A stretch of DNA of 49,739 bases from Chryseobacterium indologenes (GCA_001013295.1 LAZY01000035.1:1-49739), one strand, 5' to 3'. Positions 27,117-35,697 are shown, counted from the first letter of the stretch. The notes: generated by a model from the letters alone, not told the origin. Program-made: numbers and translations.

Positions 27117-27629
27117 ATGGAGATCATTTCAAAATTTACAGTTGGTTCTGAGGAGGGTATTTCTGATCTTATAGCCATTATCGATTCTTCCGTTTATACG
27201 CTTCACAAAGACTTCATTTCTGAAGAAGACATCCAAAAATACAGCAACCAAATAGATCCCAGAAAAATGATCAATGATCTGAACGATCTATCCAATCAGC
27301 TGATCATGACTTATGCGGATCAACGGCCTGTAGGCTACAGCATCATCAAAAGCGGCTCTCTCTATCCTGGAATTGCTGAAGGAAAAAGAGCTACGGAAAT
27401 TAGCTTTGCCATTATCTCTGAGTTCAACACTCCTGAAATCAGGCAGTCGCTCTGGAAAAAATGCAGATCTGCGGTGAGCTTTACGGACGTAATATGGATC
27501 AATATACTCGCTCATGATCCGCTTCTGGAATTTTTAAAAGAATCCGGTTTTGTTGCGGTTGCTGACTCCCAATCCGGGCCTTTTCAGCTTCCTTCTCATA
27601 TTTTAGCAATGGAAGTCGGGAAGAATTAA
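27117..27629 (+). CDS. GNAT-like acetyltransferase
   Basis: The 170-aa protein (from ATG 27117) has GNAT-type features. QLIMTYADQRPVGYSIIKSG matches strand beta4, and a middle strand reads ATEISFAIISEF. INILAHDPLLEFLKESGFVA resembles the C-terminal part where the last helix and strand meet. The canonical acetyl-CoA loop is not clear, so the function is uncertain. The frame extends to a TTG at 27099, but that TTG lies in a -7 promoter box. The gene is divergent from MocR, which may regulate it. Substrate unknown. Confidence 0.6.
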   Translation: MEIISKFTVGSEEGISDLIAIIDSSVYTLHKDFISEEDIQKYSNQIDPRKMINDLNDLSNQLIMTYADQRPVGYSIIKSGSLYPGIAEGKRATEISFAIISEFNTPEIRQSLWKKCRSAVSFTDVIWINILAHDPLLEFLKESGFVAVADSQSGPFQLPSHILAMEVGKN

Positions 27630-27735
27630 TTACATCCGGAAAAGAAAACGTATGCCAACGCCAACGTAAAAAACTGATCAGGTAAATCTGAATACAAAAG
27701 ATTTACCTATCTTTGATTTTTATAATTTATCCGTC

Positions 27736-28650
27736 ATGAGTGATCAGCTGGAAACCATAGAAGATTATTACAATCGCATCCGTAAAGACCAGATCAAAGC
27801 ATTTGATACTGAAGATTTTGAAACAGGAAAGTCTCATTTTAATATTTCCATGCGAAGATATTGCAGTTTCAAAAGTCCTTACAACCGCCGTGATTATTAT
27901 AAGATCAGCTTTATCATTGGAAAAGGCACCATCCATTACGGAACACATCAGCTGTATATAGACCAACCAGCTCTGTTCTTCCCCTCTCCCAGCATTCCTT
28001 ATTCCTGGGAGTGTGAAAGTGATTTTCAGGAAGGCTATTTCTGTCTTTTCAACCAGGAATTCTTTAATGGAAATTCTGAGTTTAACCTGTTTAAAAAGAC
28101 TTCTCTGTTCAAAGAATGGAGCAAACCTGTCGTATTTCTGACAGAGGAACAGACCCAGCTGGCAACGTTGTATTTTGAACAGATCTATAAGCTGAACCAT
28201 TCTGCATATCCGTTCCGTTGCAGCAGCATCAAAAGTCATCTGGCATCGGTACTGCATCTGGCGCTTGAACACCGGGTTGAAGATATTCATCCCAACGAAC
28301 TTCCAGCCAACATCCGGCTGTATAAGCTATTTGACGAGCTTCTTAACAAACAGTTTCCTTTGGATTCACCGGCATATCCGTTAGCCTTAAGGTCTCCTTC
28401 TGATTTTGCCAGCCATCTGAATGTACATGTCAATCATTTAAATTCATCGGTAAAATCCGTTACCAACCTTACGACCACACAGATCATCAAAGAAAGAATG
28501 TTTGAAGAATCCAAAAACCTTTTGAAGTATACCAATTGGGATATTGCACAAATAGGTTATACACTGGGATTTGAGCAGCCTTCCCATTTTAATAATTTCT
28601 TTAAAAAACATGCACAAACTTCACCTTTGAAATTTAAAAGCAGTTTTTAA
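27736..28650 (+). CDS. AraC-family transcription regulator
   Basis: The 304-aa protein has an N-terminal cupin-like ligand domain (GKGTIHYGTHQLYIDQPALF, then the segment SPSIPYSWECESDFQEGYF). The C-terminal about 100 residues are a double helix-turn-helix: HLNVHVNHLNSSVKSVT, then TTQIIKERMFEESKNLLKYT, DIAQIGYTLGFEQPSHFNNF and FKKHAQTSPLKFK, the AraC signature. It is 65 bp upstream of an MFS exporter on the same strand, the probable target. The -7 box is TATCTTTG at 27708-27715. Confidence 0.92.
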   Translation: MSDQLETIEDYYNRIRKDQIKAFDTEDFETGKSHFNISMRRYCSFKSPYNRRDYYKISFIIGKGTIHYGTHQLYIDQPALFFPSPSIPYSWECESDFQEGYFCLFNQEFFNGNSEFNLFKKTSLFKEWSKPVVFLTEEQTQLATLYFEQIYKLNHSAYPFRCSSIKSHLASVLHLALEHRVEDIHPNELPANIRLYKLFDELLNKQFPLDSPAYPLALRSPSDFASHLNVHVNHLNSSVKSVTNLTTTQIIKERMFEESKNLLKYTNWDIAQIGYTLGFEQPSHFNNFFKKHAQTSPLKFKSSF

Positions 28651-28710
28651 ATATTTGAATTTTGTAATTTTTACTTTGTCTTTTAAAACTAACCTCAGTA
28701 TTTCTTATCT

Positions 28711-28718
28711 TATTTTTG
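28711..28718 (+). promoter_or_regulatory. -7 box upstream of the MFS gene
   Basis: TATTTTTG matches TAnnTTTG. It overlaps the TTG at 28716, which is therefore unlikely to be a start codon. The transporter has its own promoter here besides any read-through from the AraC gene. Confidence 0.55.
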
Positions 28719-28733
28719 CATTGTAAAAAAAGA

Positions 28734-29945
28734 ATGAATATGTTGAGAGAAGCATCTGAAAAACGAATCAGATTAATTACCATTATGGCCTTTGTGTCTA
28801 TCCCGCTTTCCGGGTTTGTCACAGATATTTACCTACCCTCATTCCCTTCTATGGCAAAGGAAATGATGGTTTCTGAAAAAGATATACAGATCACTTTAAC
28901 GTCTTATCTGCTGAGCTATGGAATTTCCCAATTATTCGTAGGAGGAATTCTGGACAGTATCGGACGCTACCGCCCTAAGCTGATTGCCTTGTTTCTTCTG
29001 GTCCTAAGCAGTATTCTGATTACCATGACGAACAGTATTTTACTGATCTGTCTGCTCCGTGTTCTTCAGGGGATTGCGGTCTCAGTACTTGTGGTAGCCA
29101 CAAGAGCTATTTTTGTAGACCTCTATGATGCTGAAAGGGTAAAGCATTACTTAAGTTATTTTACCATCACATGGTCTTGCGGACCTATTCTGGCTCCTTT
29201 CCTGGGTGGGTATCTTGAAAAGCTTTTTAACTGGCATGCTAATTTTTATTTTTTAGCGGCTTATGCCGGATTTTTGTTTCTTTTTGAATGGTTCTTCAGC
29301 GGAGAAAGCCTGCCTCAGAAAAAGAAACTTGATCTTTCGGAAAACATAAGCCTGTATACCATGATGCTGAAAAACAAGATCTTTATGTTGGGGATCTTTA
29401 TTTTAGGATTAAGCTATTCTATAGTAATGCTGTTCAATATTACGGGGCCGTTTATTATTGAAAATACATTTCACTTCACTCCGGTAGTCATTGGATATTG
29501 TACCCTGATCCTGGGCTTTTCATGGATGATAGGTGGTTTTATCGGGAAGCGCAGGCTTACCCTGGACTTTCAGCCAAGGATTTTACAACCTATCATGTTG
29601 CAGTTGTTCCTGATTGTCAGTCTGATTATTACCAGCTATTTTGCAGAAAGTCTTTTCATTATGATCCCTTTTGCCTTTTTTATTCATATCTGTTCCGGGA
29701 TTTTATTTACCTCATTCTTTACCACAAGTATGCTGTATTTCCCTAAAAATGCAGGAACTGCGGGGGGACTGATGGGAGGATTGGTATATGTAATCACCTC
29801 TGTTACCAGCTTTATTATTTCTGTAAGCGGAACGGTGACCGAACAAAAGGATTTATCCTGGCGCTATCTGATCATAGCCTGTCTGCTTCTGGGAATTATT
29901 CTCATTATGCATCAGGCCGTAAAAAAAGTAAAAGCAGAGAATTGA
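28734..29945 (+). CDS. MFS drug-resistance transporter, Bcr/CflA type
   Basis: A proton-driven multidrug exporter in the inner membrane. About 400 aa with 12 hydrophobic segments. The start region IPLSGFVTDIYLPSFPSMAK is the classic Bcr/CflA loop 1 (D in the first membrane segment). The MFS motif between TM2 and TM3 is FVGGILDSIGRYRPKLIAL. TM5 has TWSCGPILAPFLGGYLEKLF, the antiporter motif. The ATG at 28734 (or 28740) is preferred over the TTG at 28716, which lies inside a promoter box. It is likely controlled by the AraC regulator just upstream. Substrate unknown. The terminator overlaps the stop codon. Confidence 0.9.
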   Translation: MNMLREASEKRIRLITIMAFVSIPLSGFVTDIYLPSFPSMAKEMMVSEKDIQITLTSYLLSYGISQLFVGGILDSIGRYRPKLIALFLLVLSSILITMTNSILLICLLRVLQGIAVSVLVVATRAIFVDLYDAERVKHYLSYFTITWSCGPILAPFLGGYLEKLFNWHANFYFLAAYAGFLFLFEWFFSGESLPQKKKLDLSENISLYTMMLKNKIFMLGIFILGLSYSIVMLFNITGPFIIENTFHFTPVVIGYCTLILGFSWMIGGFIGKRRLTLDFQPRILQPIMLQLFLIVSLIITSYFAESLFIMIPFAFFIHICSGILFTSFFTTSMLYFPKNAGTAGGLMGGLVYVITSVTSFIISVSGTVTEQKDLSWRYLIIACLLLGIILIMHQAVKKVKAEN

Positions 29946-29960
29946 TCTCTGCTTTTTTTT
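29931..29960. terminator. Terminator shared by two convergent genes
   Basis: AAAGCAGAGA (29931-29940) pairs with TCTCTGCTTT (29946-29955); eight T follow on the plus strand, and on the minus strand TACTTTTTTT follows. The stop codon of the MFS gene lies in the loop, so the hairpin overlaps the coding end. Confidence 0.85.
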
Positions 29961-29984
29961 AATGTAGTCTATTCATTTTCAAAG

Positions 29985-30224
29985 TTACATTTTAATAGAA
30001 TAATCGTACACTGTATCTTCATTGAGATATAAATGCAACTTCAGTTTAATCATCCCAAAAAGGCATTTCTTCAATACATAAATACGTTCAGTAGGGTGTA
30101 ATCGATCTACCGGATATGTGGAAAAAAAACCTTCTATCTCATCCATCTCTTTCCCTACCAAGTCATGTTCTGAAATACTGATGCTTTGATTTCTATCGTA
30201 GAAATAATATCCTTTGTCATCCAT
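29985..30224 (-). CDS. Small protein of unknown function, 79 aa
   Basis: The 79-aa protein reads MDDKGYYFYDRNQSISISEH, then a charged section and LKKCLFGMIKLKLHLYLNED, ending VYDYSIKM. It has a normal start and no transmembrane segment or signal. No family is recognised. It ends 40 bp from the MFS gene and shares its bidirectional terminator, which supports its being a real gene. Function cannot be assigned. Confidence 0.5.
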   Translation of the reverse strand: MDDKGYYFYDRNQSISISEHDLVGKEMDEIEGFFSTYPVDRLHPTERIYVLKKCLFGMIKLKLHLYLNEDTVYDYSIKM

Positions 30225-30619
30225 AATAAAAAGTGTTTTTTTGAATCTGTTAAATTAAGCAATTTGAAAACAAGTTTGTCTTTAATTACTCTAATTTTTC
30301 ACTTATTTTTTTGTACCGGTTTACCACTATTTTCCACCCCTAATTCCACTCGATATATTCCATTGAAAATCAATAACATACTTGCTTTATTTCCATTTTT
30401 TTCCAAAATAAGTGCATGGTCATATTCTCATTTTTTTCCCATCAATACACAAATAAAAAATTCGTGTATTCTAAGACATATGCAAATTATATCTTGTTAA
30501 ATTGACAAAAGGCTCATCTCTTTTTACCACGGCGAAGATTCTATAGACGAGTTTACAGCATACCGCATCCGTGGCAATATTCAGCGGTATACAATTTTAT
30601 CGAAGATAAAATCCTCGTC

Positions 30620-30844
30620 TTACAACACTTTGTATGTAAAAGAACTTGCGCCTTTGCGATTTCCAACCTTCCATACTTTCCGCACAGAACCCTGGGTCAT
30701 CTGTAAAACCTGCGAACCAATAATTTTATTTTCATTAAAATCAATGTCATCCGCTGAAAATAAAATTCAATCCAAAGAATTCAACAGCACAAAATAACGG
30801 CACGCCAGAATTTCCTTTTCTATTTCATATTGCGTTTCCATTTT
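30620..30844 (-). pseudogene. Broken small ORF with an in-frame stop
   Basis: The minus strand from ATG 30844 gives METQYEIEKEILACRYFVLL and then NSLD, a TGA, and 49 further sense codons in the same frame, ending MTQGSVRKVWKVGNRKGASS-FTYKVL and a stop at 30620. The continued frame of plausible protein sequence suggests a nonsense mutation in a small gene. The family is not recognised. The ORF overlaps one arm of the inverted repeat at 30646-30667. Confidence 0.3.
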
Positions 30845-30936
30845 GGGAGCGCTTTTTATTCCTATGCTGTTAAGCTTTTTGAGCTCTATTAAATTTTGCA
30901 AATGACATAGATTTGTTGGAAATCGCAAAGGCGCAA
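30646..30936. repeat. 22-bp perfect inverted repeat flanking a broken ORF
   Basis: Bases 30646-30667 (starting TTGCGCCTTTGCG) are the exact inverse of 30915-30936 (ending GCAAAGGCGCAA), with 247 bp between. This arrangement could be the ends of a small non-autonomous element. The broken ORF at 30620-30844 overlaps one arm. Confidence 0.55.
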
Positions 30937-31013
30937 AGGATTATATACATTATGGGTATTTTAAGGCGCAAGAAGATCTAACATCTTCAGCAAGTGTTAC
31001 ACTTATTTTTTTT

Positions 31014-31093
31014 GCCACGAATCCACGAATAAAATATCTACTGTAGAGTCTCTACTCATAACAATATAATTCGTGCATTTATGGCCATTAAAG
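31014..31093. repeat. Palindromic repeat, third relative
   Basis: GCCACGAATCCACGAATAAA at 31014-31033 faces ATTCGTGCATTTATGGCCAT near 31069-31088. The arms resemble those of the repeats at 21118 and 21245, with a longer centre and more mismatches. Confidence 0.5.
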
Positions 31094-31171
31094 ACTTCAA
31101 ATTAAGCTGAAAATTCAAAATAAAAATACTGTTCCTCTGCATTGAAGCTGCAATTCCTATTGTTCAACTGA

Positions 31172-32293
31172 TCAATATTTTCTGATCTGTACAGAAGATA
31201 CGCCATGCATCTTTACTTTACCTCTTATTCTTTTCAGCAGACCTGTTTCAGCATTTCGTTTGAATACAGTGGCAGTTCCGCTTACCGAATTGGTTGTAAT
31301 CACAAATTTTCCGGTACTGTCAATGGCAAAAACTCTCGGATGCTTTCCTCCGGTTGGCTGGTATCCAATGGCTTTCAGTGTTCCATCATTCTGAATGGCA
31401 AATATGGCAATATTATTCTCTAAGCCCCGGTTTGATGCATATAAATACCGCCCGTCAGGAGAAATATGAACGTCTGAGCTTTCAAAATCTTCTTTCAACT
31501 TCTCGGAATGGGTATCAATCCTTTGAATACTTTTTAATGTTCCGTTTTCGTATGTATAAGCACTCACAGCACCGCCCATTTCTTCAATGCAATAAGCAAA
31601 TTTACCGTTAGGATGAAACGTGAGATGCCTGGGACCGCTTCCTAAAGTAGCTTTTATTTCTGGTACTTTTGCCGGCTGCAATGGTTCATTTTTATCGCTT
31701 TCAAACTTGTACGCCCGTATCTTATCAGCGCCAAGATCAGGTAAAAATACATAATCAAAATTCGGAGAAAAGACCGTTGAGTGAATATGTGCCCTATCCT
31801 GTCTGCCCGGATTTACACTCCCTTCCGTAAATTGAAAGTTTTGTACTACAGGCTCTATTCTTCCATTCTCTGCAAGCGGATAAACAGAAGTACTGCCTTC
31901 AGTATAGTTTCCTACGATAAGCCATTTCCCGTTTTGATGAGCTGATACATAGACCGGATTTTCGCCACCACTTTTCTGATTATTGATAAAGGTTAATGTC
32001 TTTTTTTCAGGGTTAAATTCAAAGCTGCTTATACTTCCGCCGTTTTTCGTCTTACTTTCTGTACAGGCATATACATATTTTCCATTGGGAGACAAGGTCA
32101 GAAATGAGGGATTCAGAATTCCTTTGAAACAAGTAACCTTTGAAAGTTTACCTTTGATGGTATCCAGCTGATAGACATAAATTCCTTCTGTTTCTTTATC
32201 GCGGTTGAAAGAGCCAAAAAATACATAGGTATCCTGAGCCAGTAACTTTATACCTGATAAAATCACAAGCACCATGCTTAGAGTTTTCTTCAA
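31172..32293 (-). CDS. Lactonase-family seven-bladed beta-propeller, exported
   Basis: Related to 6-phosphogluconolactonases of the Pgl type that form a seven-bladed propeller. The 373 aa start with a signal peptide (MKKTLSMVLVILSGIKLLAQ). Repeated blades show motifs such as FLTLSPNGKYVYACTESK, GPRHLTFHPNGKFAYCIEE and DVHISPDGRYLYASNRG. Because it is exported, its substrate is probably not cytoplasmic 6-phosphogluconolactone but another sugar lactone or related compound. The minus-strand -7 box (TATATTTG) lies at 32341-32348. It is divergent from the MarR gene. Confidence 0.88.
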   Translation of the reverse strand: MKKTLSMVLVILSGIKLLAQDTYVFFGSFNRDKETEGIYVYQLDTIKGKLSKVTCFKGILNPSFLTLSPNGKYVYACTESKTKNGGSISSFEFNPEKKTLTFINNQKSGGENPVYVSAHQNGKWLIVGNYTEGSTSVYPLAENGRIEPVVQNFQFTEGSVNPGRQDRAHIHSTVFSPNFDYVFLPDLGADKIRAYKFESDKNEPLQPAKVPEIKATLGSGPRHLTFHPNGKFAYCIEEMGGAVSAYTYENGTLKSIQRIDTHSEKLKEDFESSDVHISPDGRYLYASNRGLENNIAIFAIQNDGTLKAIGYQPTGGKHPRVFAIDSTGKFVITTNSVSGTATVFKRNAETGLLKRIRGKVKMHGVSSVQIRKY

Positions 32294-32420
32294 TTTTTTA
32301 TTAGTTTTAAATATTGGGGAAAAATTCAGTAATTGAAATACAAATATAGGGAGCTGCTTTTATTTGTGGTGTTAAATATTTTATAAATTATAGATCTGGT
32401 AAGCAGTATTTTTACAAGTA

Positions 32421-32456
32421 ATTAGTTTTAATTAAAACTAATTTTGAGTATATTTG
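32421..32456 (+). promoter_or_regulatory. Palindromic operator and -7 box of the MarR gene
   Basis: A perfect 22-bp palindrome (half-site ATTAGTTTTAA at 32421-32431, inverse half to 32442) is followed by TATATTTG (32449-32456). The palindrome occupies the -33 region, so a bound protein would block transcription. Self-repression by the MarR protein is the natural reading. Confidence 0.65.
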
Positions 32457-32525
32457 TTAGAGAAGTGATGAAGTAAAATTTTCTTCGGATCTGTGTAGTA
32501 TACGATCTTATTTATAGTAAAAAAT

Positions 32526-32975
32526 ATGTCTGCAGAACAACATACGATTTCGGTACTGGCTCTGGAACTGGGGCTGGCAATGAGTGAAATGAAAAGTCGT
32601 TTGCGGCAGAAGATTCAGACCACCATCAATGACTATGATCCGGATCTTTCTTTTGAGCTGATAGAAATTCTGGGGTTACTCTCACGCCATGACGGAATCA
32701 ACCAACAGGAAATCGGGAATAGAGTAAGTAAAGACAAATCAAGCATTACTTACCTGATCAATAATCTTGTTAAGCGTGACCTTGTAGAACGTGTCGCTTA
32801 TCAGAATGACAGAAGAAGCAAGCAGATCTTCCTCACCTTAAAAGGGAAACAGGTTGTAGAAACTGTTTATCCATGGGCACTGGATCTTTATAAAAAGGCA
32901 GCCGGAGACCTTCATGAAGCAGAAATCAGCCAAATGCTTCTCTTAGTAAAAAAAATGACTGCCAATCTGGAATAA
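32526..32975 (+). CDS. MarR-family transcription regulator
   Basis: The 149-aa protein has the MarR winged helix: FELIEILGLLSRHDGINQQE then IGNRVSKDKSSITYLINNLV and the wing LVERVAYQNDRRSKQIFLTL. It forms dimers that bind palindromes, often releasing DNA when a small ligand or oxidant binds. A perfect palindrome sits in its own promoter at 32421-32442. A universal stress protein gene starts 24 bp downstream on the same strand and is probably in the same operon. No cysteine sensor is visible. Confidence 0.92.
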   Translation: MSAEQHTISVLALELGLAMSEMKSRLRQKIQTTINDYDPDLSFELIEILGLLSRHDGINQQEIGNRVSKDKSSITYLINNLVKRDLVERVAYQNDRRSKQIFLTLKGKQVVETVYPWALDLYKKAAGDLHEAEISQMLLLVKKMTANLE

Positions 32976-32998
32976 TCAGGCTTTAAAATGAATACAAT

Positions 32999-33847
32999 AT
33001 GAGAACAATCCTTGTACCTGTTGATTTCACATCAACCACAGAGAATGCTGTAAAAACTGCAGCAGATTGGGCAAAGCAGTATGAATACCAAAATATCATT
33101 CTTCTGAAAACGGCAGAAGAATCCGAATTCGACTACCTGCACATTGCGGAGGGCCACTCATTTGCCAATGAAGAAAGTATCAATGCCCTGCTGCAAAGAA
33201 CGGAATTACTGTTTGATCAGATGACTCAGATTATTGCAGAAAAAGCCCCTGATATAAAAGTTTCAAGAATACTAAGTGATTGGGCCATTACCCGAAGTAT
33301 CAATGAAATTTTAAAAAATCAACCCTCCATAGAACTCATTATCCTGGGAAGTGATGATGAAACCTCAACGCATGAAAGTTTTGTCTCAGATCATATTATC
33401 AGTATTGCAAGAACCAGCCCTGTAAAGACTTTGATCGTTCCAAACAGCTATCACTACAGCCCTGTTAAAAACATATTTATCCCCTGTGATCTGAAAGGAA
33501 TCAAAAGACTGGAAAGATTGTTTCATCATAAGTATCTCATTCATAAACAGGATGTGCATCTTTTGTTTTTAAATATCAATACCCGTGAAAAAACCGAGAT
33601 CAATGAGGATAAAAAAAGAGAACTGGAAAATTATATCCAACAGCATTTAACTGAGATTCCAAGCAGTATTTATTATTCTCATGATGAAGATATTATCAAT
33701 GGAATCCTGAAATTCGCAGCCGGCCATGAAACGGATCTTATCATTGCTTTGCCGGGCAGACACAGCTTTCTGTATTATCTGGCCAGCAGAAGTATTTCTG
33801 AAGGCATTTATCAAAATACCAGCCAGCCAGTTCTGATATTGAAATAA
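32999..33847 (+). CDS. Universal stress protein, tandem-domain type
   Basis: The 282-aa protein has an N-terminal USP domain (MRTILVPVDFTSTTENAVKT) with the closing pattern ELIILGSDDETSTHES and SIARTSPVKTLIVP. A second, weaker USP half follows (NIFIPCDLKGIKRLERL to LIIALPGRHSFLYYLASRSI then SQPVLILK). Tandem USPs of this size are typical for Bacteroidota. The ATP-binding GxxGxxxS motif is not intact in the second half. It is cotranscribed with the MarR regulator, so it may respond to the same signal. It ends close to the convergent Crp/Fnr gene. Confidence 0.88.
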   Translation: MRTILVPVDFTSTTENAVKTAADWAKQYEYQNIILLKTAEESEFDYLHIAEGHSFANEESINALLQRTELLFDQMTQIIAEKAPDIKVSRILSDWAITRSINEILKNQPSIELIILGSDDETSTHESFVSDHIISIARTSPVKTLIVPNSYHYSPVKNIFIPCDLKGIKRLERLFHHKYLIHKQDVHLLFLNINTREKTEINEDKKRELENYIQQHLTEIPSSIYYSHDEDIINGILKFAAGHETDLIIALPGRHSFLYYLASRSISEGIYQNTSQPVLILK

Positions 33848-33862
33848 TATTATTCTGAATAT

Positions 33863-34462
33863 TTAATAGTCAATTTTAGTACTGTCCAGCCTGACAAGCT
33901 TTTGTTCCTGCATTTTTTTGATGTATCTGATCACGGTTTCCACCCGAAGACCGGTTAAAGTCGCGATCTGCTGTCTGGTATAAGGAATCAGGAAAGAATA
34001 GACCTCTTCAAATCCGAAGTATTTTTTGAGATGGTCAAAAAGTTTCTGAAGTTTTATAATAGGGTCTGAAATGGCCAGAAAACTGGAGATCATGTATCGG
34101 AAATGCAATCTGTCGGCAGTATATTTATTTAATACCAGCATCAATTCAGGGTTTTCCAATAGAATCTTCAAAAATTTATTTTTGGGGATTTTAATGATTT
34201 CACAAGGGGTTACAGCAATGGCATTGACGGCATAATGGTGCCCGGTAAACAAATAGCTTTCCCCAATACAATGCCCGTCAAACGGAAGTCCATGTACAAA
34301 TTCTTTTCCGTCTTCCAAAAGAGTATTTAGCTTTACAGTTCCAAACCTTATCTGAAAATAATATTTGGCCGCTGTCCCTTCTTCAAAAATAGAGTCTCCC
34401 ACATTATATTCTTCCGTTTTAGCTCCGTGTGAAAATAAAAAGTCTTCGCATATAATCATCAT
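33863..34462 (-). CDS. Crp/Fnr-family transcription regulator
   Basis: The 199-aa protein has an N-terminal cyclic-nucleotide-binding-type beta barrel (VGDSIFEEGTAAKYYFQIRF, KLNTLLEDGKEFVHGLP). A dimer helix follows, then a C-terminal HTH: PYTRQQIATLTGLRVETVIR and YIKKMQEQKLVRL. No Fnr-type cysteines are present, so it is not a [4Fe-4S] sensor. It converges on the universal stress gene with 15 bp between, and is divergent from the gene at 34657. The signal it senses is unknown. Confidence 0.9.
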   Translation of the reverse strand: MMIICEDFLFSHGAKTEEYNVGDSIFEEGTAAKYYFQIRFGTVKLNTLLEDGKEFVHGLPFDGHCIGESYLFTGHHYAVNAIAVTPCEIIKIPKNKFLKILLENPELMLVLNKYTADRLHFRYMISSFLAISDPIIKLQKLFDHLKKYFGFEEVYSFLIPYTRQQIATLTGLRVETVIRYIKKMQEQKLVRLDSTKIDY

Positions 34463-34656
34463 TCCATTATTAATTGGAGTAAAAATACTTAAAGTATAAT
34501 GAATATTGCAAGTTATTAGCTCTCATAAGTGTAAAACATTCAAAATTTACTTTTTTTTTAAAGAATAGCATAATTGTGGGAATTGTTATGCTACGAATTC
34601 AATTTAATATTTATGCAATAAAATATTTTATAAATTTATATACAAATCACAATATT

Positions 34657-35640
34657 ATGAAAAAAGACAAAATTTATCAATACAGCTCAGAGTTTGCTAT
34701 AAATATGTATTTAAAAAAATATCAAATACTACAGCAGCAAGAACTAAAAATGTTTTCTAAAATGGGTGTGTTTACGGAAAAAGAACCATGTCATATTTAT
34801 TTTATCTTAAAGCGTCCCAGAATAACCATTGACCCTGATTACTTTAAGACAAATGATGAATATTACGAGCTTCGTTTTAAAATACAAATAAAAGACAAAT
34901 ATGAAGGTGAAATTCACAGGTTTTATCATCCCCAAAACAATAAAGTTGTAAAAATAACGACTGAATACCCTTATAACTACTTTACAGCCATTTCCGAAAA
35001 AGGAGATATTGCTGATATAAAAGTTGGAGCATTTATAGATACCATCCAGCAAGATGCCAACTATCATTCTCCATTACTGGATTATGAAATACTATATATT
35101 GGCCAGGCTTTTGGTGAAGATGGAAAAAGAATGGCAATAGAGAGATTAAACGATCATTCTACACTACAGGCTATATATAATGAAGCTATAACTAAATATC
35201 CGGATTCTGAAATCTGGTTAATGTTGGCCAATTTCGGACAAAAAAACTTGACTTCAGTAATAGGTGGAATTAATATTCATCCTGAAAATGAGCCTGATGA
35301 ATTTAACAGGTTCATAGATTTTTTAGATACCAATAAAATGAAAGTTTCTGAAAATCAAAAGATAAATTTTACAGAAGCAGGACTCATTAATTTATTTAAG
35401 CCAACTTTTAACGTTCATTATAAAAATATTTTTCCAAGTACTGACCATACAACTTATGAAGATTGTTATACACTTGATATAAATACCTTAATCATTGATC
35501 TAGATTTATCTGATTATAATAGATGGATATATACCGATACTTTGCCAAGAGGAATAAATAATGAATTCCTAAAATATTCCCATAGTGGTAAATTCCATTT
35601 TATAACGAATGAAGATAGGTATAAACTATTCAACGATTAG
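34657..35640 (+). CDS. Orphan protein with GIY-YIG-like motifs
   Basis: The 327-aa protein (ATG 34657) belongs to no family I can name, but residues 143-252 carry what look like the GIY-YIG nuclease landmarks in order. YIG is at 147-149 (EILYIGQAF). R163 and H167 are in ERLNDHSTL. E240 with a following LI..FKP.FN pattern (EAGLINLFKPTFN, N252) matches the metal-binding glutamate helix. The N-terminal 140 residues are beta-rich; about 75 residues follow the last motif. The gene is unusually AT-rich with its own terminator and no operon partner, which suggests transfer. A GTG at 34576 is a less likely start, as it overlaps a promoter-like TAATTGTG. Confidence 0.6.
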   Translation: MKKDKIYQYSSEFAINMYLKKYQILQQQELKMFSKMGVFTEKEPCHIYFILKRPRITIDPDYFKTNDEYYELRFKIQIKDKYEGEIHRFYHPQNNKVVKITTEYPYNYFTAISEKGDIADIKVGAFIDTIQQDANYHSPLLDYEILYIGQAFGEDGKRMAIERLNDHSTLQAIYNEAITKYPDSEIWLMLANFGQKNLTSVIGGINIHPENEPDEFNRFIDFLDTNKMKVSENQKINFTEAGLINLFKPTFNVHYKNIFPSTDHTTYEDCYTLDINTLIIDLDLSDYNRWIYTDTLPRGINNEFLKYSHSGKFHFITNEDRYKLFND

Positions 35641-35697
35641 TATTAGCCTCTGACAAATCAAAGCTATTTATTTCATTTTAAAACTATTAAATATCAT

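Larger units (their letters stand above)
30225..31171. other. Gene-poor region with repeats and a broken ORF
   Basis: A 947-bp stretch without an intact gene. It holds a degenerate palindrome (30444-30470), a broken minus-strand reading frame (30620-30844), a 22-bp inverted repeat pair (30646-30667 and 30915-30936) and a third palindromic element (31014-31093). Composition is AT-rich with GC-richer islands at the inverted repeats. It looks like eroded mobile or duplicated DNA. Confidence 0.55.

Noticed and set aside
30186..30500. 104-aa plus-strand frame
   Set aside because: It overlaps the start of the 79-aa minus-strand gene and covers the degenerate palindrome; its sequence is low-complexity translation of AT-rich DNA.
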